A stretch of 64,000 nucleotides of DNA from NCBI GenBank assembly GCA_006503475.1, contig RSEH01000183.1, forward strand, positions 31,831 to 95,830, given 5' to 3'. The position numbers and the translations under genes were made by a program. Of this stretch, positions 1 through 9,600 are shown piece after piece. A model generated the notes under the pieces. It was not told where the DNA came from. It made no database searches and was given only the letters and a program-made list of their open reading frames with translations. This DNA comes from Stentor roeselii. Its lineage: Eukaryota; Ciliophora; Heterotrichea; Heterotrichida; Stentoridae. How positions within the stretch are numbered: the stretch's first letter is position 1; every line of letters starts with the position of its first letter.

Positions 1-996
1 TACAACGTGGAGTATTGCTTTTTTAATGGATTTTGTTTACCTCATGATTTTCAAGACTTTTTATTTACTTTAAACGGAGTTTTAACCAACCCCTGCACGG
101 ATGATGATAATAAAAAAATAGAAAGAAGACATCAAGAGTTCTGGGCTGGGCATCAGGAAGCTTTGATTGAAACTGTGAATCAAGAAATCGTTTTAAAATA
201 TTTATTTGACGGGCAGTTGGCGAATAACATTCATGGAAATCCTGAGATTGTCCCTTCAGCTCAAGTTTTTAACACTTTTATTCAAGAGAATCTCATCGAA
301 AACCCTGGAGTTTTATTTATCAGTGGAGTTGATAACCACGAAGACATGATCGAATTTTTACAGCCTTTTCTCGCTAGTTTTCAAAGAAAAAAAGAAAAAA
401 AAACTAAAAAAAGTCAATTTCTAGAAAATGAGTCCTGGAAACTATGCAGTAATAATTACTCTTTTGTTAATCTCAGCTTTGAAGCCTTGCCATTGATGAA
501 CCCTGAGTTTAAATATCTAGAAATTTTAAGAATTTTGTTTAAACTTCCAAGTTTTTCACCTGGTCAGACTTCAAACTTGATGAAATTTTTACAAGTCTCA
601 CATTTAGTCTTCTCTGATGCAGCTGCCTTTACTTTAACAGCTGTTCTTCCTCCGGCTAATTTGGATAAAGTTTCACAGTTGCTTGCAGATGAAATCAGAA
701 ATTTTTTGAAGACAAGTCCAGAAGACTTCGAAAAAGCGAAAAGTTTTTATCTTGTTGAGTCTTTAAAAAAATTCAATGATTTGCAGACCCGGGGTGAAAA
801 TTTCATGAAAGAATTTTATTATTTTAAAAGACTTACTACTGCTGAAGAAATGATTTTAGAGTTGGAATCGTTGAACTATGGAAGATTCCTGGAGATTCTT
901 CAAGGTCTAGTGCAAGGCAAGTGGAATTTAACAGTACTCAGCAGTGTTCACAAGCAGAAACTTACATTAAACAGCTTAAAATCTTTAATTCTTTAG
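1..996 (+). CDS. M16 family (insulysin/nardilysin-like) metallopeptidase, C-terminal part, 5' truncated by the window
   Basis: The reading frame is open from the first base, so the gene begins outside the window and only its last 331 codons are seen. This half has no zinc motif, as expected, because the HxxEH site of M16 enzymes lies in the N-terminal domain. The recognisable signature is the weakly conserved inactive-domain pattern of insulin-degrading enzymes: a stretch ending LANNIHGNPEIV (near residue 80), like the IHGN segment of IDE, and a C-terminal block with LLADEIRNFLKTSPEDFEKAK followed by SLKKFNDLQTRGENFMKEF, matching the family pattern of a lid helix followed by E-x-R-x-x-x-F. 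IDE-type enzymes degrade small peptides inside a closed chamber. The assignment rests on pattern resemblance only; a divergent, inactive M16 homologue is possible. Confidence 0.55.
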   Translation, partial: YNVEYCFFNGFCLPHDFQDFLFTLNGVLTNPCTDDDNKKIERRHQEFWAGHQEALIETVNQEIVLKYLFDGQLANNIHGNPEIVPSAQVFNTFIQENLIENPGVLFISGVDNHEDMIEFLQPFLASFQRKKEKKTKKSQFLENESWKLCSNNYSFVNLSFEALPLMNPEFKYLEILRILFKLPSFSPGQTSNLMKFLQVSHLVFSDAAAFTLTAVLPPANLDKVSQLLADEIRNFLKTSPEDFEKAKSFYLVESLKKFNDLQTRGENFMKEFYYFKRLTTAEEMILELESLNYGRFLEILQGLVQGKWNLTVLSSVHKQKLTLNSLKSLIL

Positions 997-1086
997 ATTG
1001 AATATTTTAGTTAATTTAGTGGTTTTCAGTTATTCACATCAGAAGTATTCATAAGATTTAGTTCATTTAAACTATCGAGTAACAAT

Positions 1087-2151
1087 ATGGGCAACTGCAA
1101 TTTTCGCTCTGACAGTCAAGAGACTCATGGAAGTAAGAAGTAAATAGCTGTCACCTCCGGGGCTTTCAAATTGAACTACCCCATTGGCAAAGGCGGATTC
1201 GGAAAAGTCTGGAAAGTCGAGCATAAGAAATCGAAAAACTTTTATGCTCTCAAAGAGATGGAAAAAATTAGAATCATTAACAAAAGAAGTGTTCAGTCTG
1301 TGATGAATGAGAGAAGACTTTTGGCACTTATAAGACACCCGTTTATTGTTAATATGCATTTTGCTTACCAAGACCGCGAAAAATTGTATCTGGTTATGGA
1401 TTATCTTTCAGGGGGAGATTTGAGATACCATATTGGCCGTCAAAAGCGTTTTACAGAAGACCAAACAAGATTTTTCATTAGTTGCATTCTATGCAGTTTA
1501 GAGTACCTACACGAAAACGCAATAATCCACCGTGACATTAAGCCAGAAAATCTGGTGCTCGATAACAAAGGCTTTGCCCATCTGACAGATTTTGGTATAG
1601 CACGCATCTGGCAGCCGGAGAATAAGCATGAAACATCAGGTACTCCAGGTTATATGGCTCCAGAAGTAATCTGCAGAATGAATCACACAACCGTATCAGA
1701 CTACTTCGCAGTGGGTGTAATTGTCTACGAGTTCATGCTAGGAAAGCGGCCTTACACAGGTAAAACGCGTCGTGACATAAGAGACGCGATGCTTGCTAAG
1801 CAAGTACAAGTAAGTCCAGCCGACCTTCCATCAGGTTGGAACTTAAGCGTATGTGACTTCATCAACCGCCTTCTACAAAGAAAGCCTCAAAAGCGTTTAG
1901 GTTTTACCGGTATTCAAGAAATCTTAAAGCATGCATGGCTGAAGCCAGTAGACTTTCACGAGATATACAATAAAAACTGTTCATCTCCTTACATTCCAGG
2001 CAACAGAGACAACTTTGACCAGAGACAAGTGAGCAGCGGTTGGAATGATGAAGGAGAACAGGTAGACCTGCAGTTGATCACAGTTCAAAACCTGTTCGTC
2101 GGGTATCACTACGACGCTGCGATGCAAGGCGACGCTGCGAAAGATAATTAA
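1087..2151 (+). CDS. STK32/YANK-like AGC-type protein kinase, N-myristoylated; one 15-base intron
   Basis: A 349-residue Ser/Thr kinase once the intron at 1133-1147 is removed. Exon 1 encodes MGNCNFRSDSQETHG and joins in frame to a kinase domain that begins at LNYPIGKGGFGKVW. Visible motifs are the Gly loop GKGGFGKVW, VAIK-equivalent ALKEM, HRDIKPENL, DFG in LTDFGIAR, and GTPGYMAPE. The layout with a short N-terminus and the phrase GFAHLTDF resemble STK32 (YANK) kinases. MGNC is a strong N-myristoylation plus palmitoylation signal, so membrane location is likely (inference). Without splicing the frame would lack its ATG and start at a TTG. The stop codon abuts the stop codon of the convergent UXT-like gene with no base between them. 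Confidence 0.88.
1133..1147 (+). other. 15-base spliceosomal intron (phase 1)
   Basis: GTAAGAAGTAAATAG with T9-A10. If retained it gives an in-frame TAA; if removed, MGNCNFRSDSQETHG is joined to the kinase domain. Confidence 0.9.
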
Positions 2152-2583
2152 TTATGTAAATGGCTCCTGGATGTCAAGCTCCTGAGGAAGTGTTCGAGTT
2201 ATCGTCGAAATATGTCCTTCAATCTCATCAATTATCTTGCAACATCGCGAAAGGTTTGACGACAACAGAGCAGAACGCTTTTGAATGTACTCAAGCCCCT
2301 CATCTGCTGTAAGGTCTATGTAAAGACCTGGAATTCCTGTCTCTACTGAGACTAAAGAAGCGTCTCCTTCTGCTTCGATGAAGAACTCGCAGGCCACTTT
2401 CACGAGACCTGAAAGGGTTGATGATGATTTTGACTTCTGAAGGATGAAGAATAGTTCGAGCTCGTAGCTGAGTGGGGGTTACTATGATCGTATTTTCTGC
2501 TCTAAAGAGGATTTCAAGCTTTTGAACTTTTCTAGGTCGGGGTATAATTTGTTGTTTAGGAATTCGAGGATTTTGCTTTCCAT
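2152..2583 (-). CDS. UXT-like prefoldin alpha-class protein; one 15-base intron
   Basis: A 138-residue protein after removing the intron at 2468-2482. The second exon contains VACEFFIEAE, LYIDLTADEGLEYIQKR and SALLSSNL, which follow the human UXT pattern of CNFFVDT, a beta hairpin, then a leucine-rich C-terminal helix with FIDRKSSLL. The first exon is an N-terminal helix (residues 1-45), so the coiled-coil/hairpin/coiled-coil order of prefoldin alpha-class subunits is complete. UXT is part of the R2TP/prefoldin-like chaperone that helps to assemble RNA polymerase II and PIKK complexes and is also linked to centrosomes. ATG at 2583 is preceded by TATA on the minus strand. It ends directly against the kinase stop codon. 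Confidence 0.75.
2468..2482 (-). other. 15-base intron (phase 2)
   Basis: Read on the minus strand: GTAACCCCCACTCAG, with A at position 10 and a CAG end. Retention gives an immediate TAG. Removal joins LEQKIRSYY to ELELFFILQ in frame. Confidence 0.85.
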
Positions 2584-2647
2584 TATAAGATACTCTGAAT
2601 AGTCACTCAGGGAAAAGATTAAGTAGAATGTTTTGGTTGTTATAATT

Positions 2648-2995
2648 ATGAATAAAAACTCTCATTTTAAAAGTCATCCTAAGAAACTTAAGGCTTTGGT
2701 TTTAGAAGATGATTTGAGCAGAAGGTATAAAAGTTTTCAGGATGAGTGCTCGATTTTGTATTCAACGAGAAGAGGTAACAGGTCAAGTTTTGTGAAAAAA
2801 ATAAAACCTTTGATTAAGGTGTATGTTTCTAAAAACATCAGCATTTCTCCTGTTCCTTTCAAGGCTTCTACTCCCAAACTGCCTAGGCTGAAGAAGTTGA
2901 AACTAAAAAGGTACAGTCCTTTAACATCTGATCAGTTTAAAAGTGTATTACAAAGACATAGATGTACTTTAAACAACCTAGAGCACACTAAATGA
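2648..2995 (+). CDS. Small basic protein of unknown function
   Basis: A 115-residue, Lys/Arg- and Ser-rich protein with no family I recognise. The start at 2648 is chosen because it is the first ATG and is preceded by TATAAT; a longer frame would need a TTG start. Features are several basic clusters (SHPKKLKAL, SFVKKIKPLIK, LPRLKKLKLKR) and little predicted hydrophobic core, which suggests a disordered nucleic-acid or cytoskeleton binder (inference). It ends in TGA, one of the direct signs that TGA is a stop here. It is divergent to the UXT-like gene, with 64 bases between the two start codons. Confidence 0.6.
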   Translation: MNKNSHFKSHPKKLKALVLEDDLSRRYKSFQDECSILYSTRRGNRSSFVKKIKPLIKVYVSKNISISPVPFKASTPKLPRLKKLKLKRYSPLTSDQFKSVLQRHRCTLNNLEHTK

Positions 2996-3197
2996 TTTAT
3001 ATCTTACCTAGTTTAATAATTTTCCAGTAAAAATTAATCAAAATAATTTTTCCAATTATCCAAAAGTGAATAAGTTTTAATTAACTTTAACTTCAACAAT
3101 ATCCTCATTCTCTCCTGTAACCGCCAATAAAAATTGAAAAGAAATCCCTCACTGAATCAATTTTCTAACTGATTTAAATTCACATCAATCATTACAA

Positions 3198-4517
3198 ATG
3201 TCAATAAAAAACTACGAAATCATAAAAGAACTCGGTTCAGGGTCCTACTCGATAGTCTTCGAAGTGATTTGCAGATCATCAAAAAAACATTTCGCAATGA
3301 AAAAAATTCTTTTAGATAAATTATCGAAAAACCAAAGAAAATACGCAGAGACAGAAATTCAGACATTAAAAGAAGTAACCCATCCCCACATAATAAAATT
3401 TGAAAGATCCTTCGAAGAAAACGGTTCCCTGTATATCATAACTGAGCTTGCTCCAGGTGGTGACTTACAAACAAGAATCAACATATTGAAATTAACTAAT
3501 GGAAAATTCGATTTGGACACGATTTGGCGATATTCTTATCAGGTCATCACAGGGCTTAAAGAACTCCACTCGCGAAATATCATTCACCGCGATATTAAAG
3601 CGACAAATATCTTCTTAATGAATGAGTTTACAGTGAAAATAGGAGACCTTGGCATTTGTAAGACAATTGACGAAGATATCACTTCTACTCAAATCGGAAC
3701 TCCAGCAGCGATGTCTCCTGAGATCTGGAATGGCGAAGGGTATAACAGCAAAGCAGACATCTGGTCTTTGGGCTGCTTGATCTACCAAATGGCGACTCTT
3801 TCTCATCCTTTCACCTCCTCCAACTACGTGACCCTTTACCAAAAGATCACAAATGTTCAATACAAAAAGTCCTTCTCTTCATACCCTTCAATTCTTTCAT
3901 CTTTCATTCAAAAACTTCTACAAAAAGACCCAAGTCTCAGACCATCTTCAGAAGACCTGCTGAAACTTAAATGTTTTAAAAAGTTCCAAAAGGACAGCAA
4001 AATTTCACAAATTTTTCAAAAAAACAGCCTAGAGACCCAAACTTCTAGTTTTAATAGACTTGACCTTGCCTTTATTAGAAAAAAAGTCAATTCTGAGGTG
4101 TCTCCTCAGAGGTTCTTTGAATCGAAAAAAAGAATCCAAAATATCAGAATAGGCGATTTTCAAATTGACAGTAAAAAACATTATTTTTGTGATGTTTCTC
4201 CAATCGCTGTGAAAGACCTGAAAAAAAAACTCCCAAGGCACAACGAATACGGAATCCAAGACTGGTCTTGCAAAAAACCCAGAAACTGCAAGTCAGTTGA
4301 CAGAGACTCTCGAAAAGCTTTTGAAAAATTAGTAAGTCTCGACCGTGTCTTATGTAAAAACTCAGAAGATGTGAAAAATGATGAAAATTTAAACGAAATT
4401 AAAAACATCTCTGGAAAATTGAAAGTCAGAACGAAAAAGATCTTAAAAAGTTTAAGTTCCACGCCGAAGCCGGTCTACAAAGCTAGAAGTTTTTCAAGAC
4501 TTAAAAGTATTCACTAG
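3198..4517 (+). CDS. NEK-like (NIMA-related) protein kinase
   Basis: A 439-residue protein with an N-terminal kinase domain (about residues 4-265) and a basic Ser-rich tail. Motifs: LGSGSYSIVFEV Gly loop, FAMKKI with catalytic Lys, HRDIKATNIF, GTPAAMSPEIW and WSLGCLIYQMA. The short N-terminus, the phrase QTRINILK after the hinge and SPEIW resemble NEK kinases, which control cilia, basal bodies and mitosis and are expanded in ciliates. The Mg-binding triad is DLG (IGDLGICK) rather than DFG, a change found in several active NEKs. No intron is needed. It lies 16 bases before the next gene on the same strand. Confidence 0.85.
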   Translation: MSIKNYEIIKELGSGSYSIVFEVICRSSKKHFAMKKILLDKLSKNQRKYAETEIQTLKEVTHPHIIKFERSFEENGSLYIITELAPGGDLQTRINILKLTNGKFDLDTIWRYSYQVITGLKELHSRNIIHRDIKATNIFLMNEFTVKIGDLGICKTIDEDITSTQIGTPAAMSPEIWNGEGYNSKADIWSLGCLIYQMATLSHPFTSSNYVTLYQKITNVQYKKSFSSYPSILSSFIQKLLQKDPSLRPSSEDLLKLKCFKKFQKDSKISQIFQKNSLETQTSSFNRLDLAFIRKKVNSEVSPQRFFESKKRIQNIRIGDFQIDSKKHYFCDVSPIAVKDLKKKLPRHNEYGIQDWSCKKPRNCKSVDRDSRKAFEKLVSLDRVLCKNSEDVKNDENLNEIKNISGKLKVRTKKILKSLSSTPKPVYKARSFSRLKSIH

Positions 4518-4533
4518 TGTTTATAAACTAATA

Positions 4534-4842
4534 ATGGCTGTATTCGAAATCACGACTAAAGAGCAGTCAGATGCGAGTCTCTGGCTGAGATCGATTAATA
4601 GAGAAATCCAATCACACACATTAACAAAAAGCACCTTCTACGACTTCAATTTTGTTCAAGGCAACCCTTCCGGCAAATCCAAAAGGTTCGAATGGGATGA
4701 AAGCGAAATGGAAGAAGAACCCACAACTCGACCGACATTTGAAAATGCGATTAGAGATGAAAGAGACTTACTAGAATTTTTCAATACTCCTGAAGAGATT
4801 GAAGATATTCCTAAGTTTGATTCAAAAGATGTGCAATTGTAA
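4534..4842 (+). CDS. Small acidic protein of unknown function
   Basis: A 102-residue frame that starts 16 bases after the NEK stop, with TTTATAA just upstream of ATG. Composition is acidic in the second half (ESEMEEEPTT, LLEFFNTPEEIEDIP). No signal peptide, membrane segment or known motif is visible. Codon use resembles the neighbours, so I consider it a real gene. The 226 bases that follow hold only T-runs and no gene. Confidence 0.55.
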   Translation: MAVFEITTKEQSDASLWLRSINREIQSHTLTKSTFYDFNFVQGNPSGKSKRFEWDESEMEEEPTTRPTFENAIRDERDLLEFFNTPEEIEDIPKFDSKDVQL

Positions 4843-5068
4843 ATAGTTATTTAATTAAAGTTTAATTCGCGGGTTTTCGGTCTGATTGAAACTTGTTTTA
4901 ATCGATGTTAGGAAAGGGATTTAATTGAAAGTAGAAAGATTTGGCAGTTGAAAGATTTCGAAATTTTTTTTTTTGATAAAAAATTGGTCGATGTTTTTTT
5001 TTGGAAAAGAAATGATTCAAATTTTCCTTCCATAGTTGGTTAAATCGAGGAACAATTATTATTTACAG

Positions 5069-6355
5069 TCATTCCACATAAGCCCTGTCACTCAGCAGGT
5101 GATTATTGATGACATTGTGATGTCTTTTAATGATTCCATTTAAAATCCGGTGCCGTCTTCCAAGATCCACTCTTCCAGCAGGTACAGGACTAAGATGAGT
5201 GGCGTCCATAAGAGCTCCAACGCGATTAACTTCATCAATAAACTCATTTTTCACTTTAAGACTTAACTCAGCAGTATCTGGGCGGTTCATTGCTTCAAAT
5301 TTCATCAAAAGTAGATCTTTTTCATTAAAAACCTGAAAAAAGTCATTTTTCTTCAAGATCCAAATAATCGTGTTGTCACTCGAGCAGATCGCAGTGGCTT
5401 TTCGAGGACATTTAGAAATGACTTCATCTTCGCCAAAGAACTCTCCAGCGCGACATTCACGAACGACCTTCGTGTAAACCCTTTGCCTTACAAAGCGTTT
5501 CTGTGACCCAGGAATGCGACTTTTAAGGTTAATGACGACAGTTCTTTCAAACCTGACACTTCCTTCTTTAACAATATAAAAATTAACTGCTTCTTCATCA
5601 CTCGAGTAAATAACTTGCCCAGTGAAGTACTTCATAGTAAACAAATTATAAGCGATTGTCTCCAGTTTCGACCCAAAAAAACCTGTGAAAAATTTGATAG
5701 TTTTAAGATAATCAACCATTTCAAACTTTTCTCGATATTTCTGCCTTCTGACGATATCATCATAGTCCTGGGCTTTCAACATCAAAGCTGAAATTTCTGA
5801 CTTAGCGACGACAGTCGCTGATCTTTTGACATTATTTTTAATTCCACTTTCCCCAACTGTATTTTTCGCAGCAATATTTTCACTGAGATTGACTCCATTT
5901 TTTAAGATCTCAGCAGTTCCAGAGCAAATGATGAACATGCAGATGGACTCGTCACCTTCTTTGATGAGAATTTCGCCTTTTTTAAAGAAAACTGTTGAAA
6001 GCTTTTTTCTGACTTCATTAGCTGAGTGGTCTGTCAAGTGCTTGAAAAATTCGCAGTCTTCAGTCCATTGTTTCAAAGCCGACCTTTCCATTGCGTCGCG
6101 TTGACTGCTGGGCTTGATGCAGATCTGCGCAGGGTTCAAACTTTGGTCTTCAACTGATAAAGACTCGAGAAAGTCCTGTCGACTCATCAGCCATTCAGGA
6201 AAATAAGTCTTTTCGGTTAGTTTTTTTATGGAAAAGGAAGGTTTTAGCTTTATTTTCTCTGATTTGGTTGATTTGAAGAGAAAAGAACGCTCTGGAGAAC
6301 ATGGTTGAAGATTTTGTAAAGGACGAGGACGAGGGGATGAGTTAATTTGCTTCAT
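5069..6355 (-). CDS. Protein with two tandem cyclic nucleotide-binding domains
   Basis: A 428-residue soluble protein with two cNMP-binding folds at about residues 100-212 and 220-352. The first has GEILIKEGDESICMF and the phosphate-cassette-like VGESGIKNNVKRSATVVA, with the Arg that binds the cyclic phosphate. The second has YIVKEGSVRFER and GEFFGEDEVISKCPRKATA, also with Arg. This order resembles regulatory subunits and CNBD2-type ciliary proteins; no kinase or channel domain follows. It probably senses cAMP or cGMP (inference from the cassettes). The C-terminal 60 residues are basic. It is divergent to the CX9C gene, with only 15 bases between start codons. Confidence 0.8.
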   Translation of the reverse strand: MKQINSSPRPRPLQNLQPCSPERSFLFKSTKSEKIKLKPSFSIKKLTEKTYFPEWLMSRQDFLESLSVEDQSLNPAQICIKPSSQRDAMERSALKQWTEDCEFFKHLTDHSANEVRKKLSTVFFKKGEILIKEGDESICMFIICSGTAEILKNGVNLSENIAAKNTVGESGIKNNVKRSATVVAKSEISALMLKAQDYDDIVRRQKYREKFEMVDYLKTIKFFTGFFGSKLETIAYNLFTMKYFTGQVIYSSDEEAVNFYIVKEGSVRFERTVVINLKSRIPGSQKRFVRQRVYTKVVRECRAGEFFGEDEVISKCPRKATAICSSDNTIIWILKKNDFFQVFNEKDLLLMKFEAMNRPDTAELSLKVKNEFIDEVNRVGALMDATHLSPVPAGRVDLGRRHRILNGIIKRHHNVINNHLLSDRAYVE

Positions 6356-6370
6356 TTTCGTTTATAATTC
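6356..6370. promoter_or_regulatory. 15-base shared spacer between divergent start codons
   Basis: The entire intergenic sequence between two ATGs. It contains TTTATAA, readable as a TATA-like element toward both genes. Confidence 0.6.
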
Positions 6371-6574
6371 ATGAATTCTTTCCTAGCTGATCAGTTTTTA
6401 ATGAGCGAGTTAGGAGTTTTCACCTTGGATCAGAAAATTTGTCAGAAAGAAGTCAAGGCTTTTAGGTGTTGCTTTGATTTGAAGGGGCAAGATGCTTGTA
6501 AACAGTTTCTGGAACTTGTTGGAATTTGTTATCAGAATAAAGGACGGAAGGTTAAGAGAAGTGATGAGTTTTAA
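6371..6574 (+). CDS. Twin CX9C (CHCH-type) small protein, probably mitochondrial intermembrane space
   Basis: A 67-residue protein with cysteines at 24, 34, 43 and 53, giving C-x9-C, an 8-residue loop, then C-x9-C, plus an extra Cys at 33. This is the twin CX9C signature of Mia40 substrates, in which two helices are held by two disulfides; members assemble cytochrome oxidase, complex I or the MICOS complex. The short N-terminus lacks a presequence, which also fits Mia40 import. The exact member cannot be named. Start: only ATG in frame, 15 bases from the divergent gene. Confidence 0.6.
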   Translation: MNSFLADQFLMSELGVFTLDQKICQKEVKAFRCCFDLKGQDACKQFLELVGICYQNKGRKVKRSDEF

Positions 6575-6686
6575 TAGTTGGTTTATTTGATTGCTTTAAT
6601 GAAATTTGGGTTTAATGTCAGGAATTTTGATAGTTGAATAGTTTTAAGAAATCCTGGTAGTCAAATAAGGAATTTCACCCTTTTTA

Positions 6687-9600
6687 ATGACAACTAATGA
6701 GATCTCAAAGCGGAAAATAATTATGTCCTTCAAAGACGAAATCACTCCTAAGCTCTTCGACTACTCCAAATCTCCTGCATCTCTCCTTTCAAATTTCTCT
6801 TCATTTTTCAAACCAGTTCAAGAAGTATCTACCGCCAATCGACTTTCAACTAAAAAACTAAGTCAGTCCTTCAGCCCAGTCCTCTGCAGCATTTTAAGAA
6901 ATTCTCTTCAAGAGTTATCAAAAAAGTCTTCAACAAAATACCAAGACTACCTAATCCAGCTTTCAAGTCAAAGTTTAGATTACCTTTCAAAGTTATCTTC
7001 TCATTCACCAGAAGAAACTAAAGAATTTTACAACTTTTCTTATTCATTCGCTTTGAAGTTGAATGAACTCTGCAAATATGAAGACTGTCTGAGGACTTGC
7101 AGGTCGATTTCGAAAAGTTTAGAACAAAGTGACTTTATAACTATCCGGGTGAATTTTTACTTGTTACTCAGTAGTTCTTTACTCAGTCAGGGAAATGCAA
7201 ACATAAAGACCTTAGAGCAAGTCTACGACTTGCTCGCAATAAAAACTCGAAACCTTTTATTCGAGCACAAAAAGTCCTTTGACGGTCATGGACTTAACAA
7301 AGTTTATCAAAATCTATTCAAATCTTTAATGAAAACTGGAAAAATGCTTGACACCCTCGCAGCTGGTGACGTGAATCTTCACATCCAAGCCTTGAAAATA
7401 AGAACTATTTCTTTAGACTTCTTCTCGAAAACCAAGCCGCTTATCATATCTGACTACATCGCTTTCGCTTATTCTTCAGTTCTCGGGTGCTTCAAATGGG
7501 CAGAAAGTTTGAAAAATAAGAGCTTGTACAGTTCTTGTGTCTCTTCAATCGATGATAGTCTTGGACCTGTTCAGCTCTCTGCAGACCTCGACAAGAACCT
7601 TCGGTCGATGATAGAGTTGAAAGCGTTAAATTTGAATAAGATTGAAAAGTTCAGCAAGGTGAAAGAAACTTTAACTTCCCTTGTCACTGGCTCTGAGGAC
7701 TTACTTGGCATGTTACTTGACTTGAAATGTTTTTTAGAGATTGTCAAAGCACAGTTTTTAGGAAAACTTGAAATAATTACAGATCTTGAAGTACTTCATT
7801 TAAAAGTTCATCATTTGTTTGAAGTTAAGTTGACTAGTCCTTCAGTTATCAAATCAGGTGAATTGGCTGAGATAAAAGAACAGGCTCCGAAAGTGATGGT
7901 TTCTTTTGAGAATCTGCAAAAGTTTATAGCAACTGTTCATTCACCGAACTCGGTGAAATCTGGACTTGTGGTCCCGGTTTCTACTTTGAAGATGATGGTG
8001 GAACTTGGAAGGTTTTACTTGAAAATGATCAGATTTTTAGAAAAACTTGAATTGACTGCTAATGTTGACTTAGGACTTTTTTATTATTCCATGGTCTTGA
8101 ACTTTTCATTGCTTTATATTAACACGAAAGACTCAGAGGTTTTAAGTCAGTTGCTTGGGTATTGTTCACAGTTTCCTGTGAAACAATCTACCAGGTTCTT
8201 GAATAATGTTTACAACCTGCTTTTAAATCTTGTGCAGACAGGTGAAAGAGAAACAGCAATGAAAATAGCACTTGTTTTAATTGAAAATACTCAGTTTTTA
8301 CATGAAAATCTCATCCATCTGCTTGAACTTCTCTCGAAATACACTGGCGATGACCTCAGTAGTTTGAAATTTACAAGAAAAACATTATCAGCACTTTTTT
8401 TTCGTTTAAACGACAACGAAAAAACAACGAATCTTATACTGAAACTCGTGGAAATCACTGTAAATGTTCAGTGTAAAGCTATTAAACTAGGAGACCCGGT
8501 CTTTGTTTTTGAACAGGTTTCTGCTGACTGGGCAGGAAAAGTGCTGGAAAAGGAAATCGATGTGTTGGTCAAACGAGTTTTATTTGATGGAGACCCGGAT
8601 TTAATACTTTTTGAAAGAATTCAAAATATTTCTAGAGTTTTACTTTTTAAGTTTTACAAACCTTTCAGCGTTGCTCAGATGGACATGCTTATCAAGTACT
8701 TTGAAGTTCTTGGCACACTTTCTCCTAATGTACAAGAGGAAAAAGTAGTAAATGAAATATTTTCAGTTGTTTCTTCCGAAAAAAATACGAGTTTTAAAGA
8801 AAAAATATTAAAAATCATCAAGTTTTTCTATAAACATCATAAACGGCCAGTCCTCGTTCTTTGGAAGTGTCTGGTTAACCTGGAACTGATAAAAGAAGCT
8901 GAACAGGCTGATACTTCCACTTGGATTACCAGAGAAAGTTTAAAAATTTACATAAAAATCGTGAAAAACCTTGAAAAAATGGTTGATTTATATTCAGAAA
9001 ATTTAAAAATCATCATAAAAAAAGACCTGACAATAAAAAAACTAGAAAATTCTCCATCTTTATTCACCGATTCTGACATAAAAACATTAAACCTATCTTC
9101 CGAGATATGCCATCTTTACTCTTTACATTCCCTTGAGTACTCTTTTCTAGTCTTTCTAGAAGAACTCGTTTCAGACACAACTCAAAAAGACTGCCTCGAA
9201 GTTCGTAAAAAATTATGTCTTTACCACCTAGGCCACGAAAAGCAAGTTTTTTTTTCCCTTCCAATAGAAGAAGCAAAACCCTCAGAAGATTTTTTCACCC
9301 ATTCCTGGAAGCTCTGCCTTTACAGTGAATTTCTTTTCTACTCCGGAAAACTTGATAAAAGTCAAAGTTTATTATCATCTCTTTTAAAATCTCTTACTCC
9401 AAATCACTTAGAGTTCAAAAGAGGACAACTTTTAAAATCTTACATTTTGTGGGTGTTGTCATTAGTGTCTCTGATTCAAGGGAATTACTGTGGAAGTCTA
9501 AGTCTCTGCAACGAGGGGCGATCTCTTCTGAAATTACAAAGCATTACTTCTTTCTGCATTCACAACCTGACAGTTTTCAACTCAATAAGCGACTGCTTTA

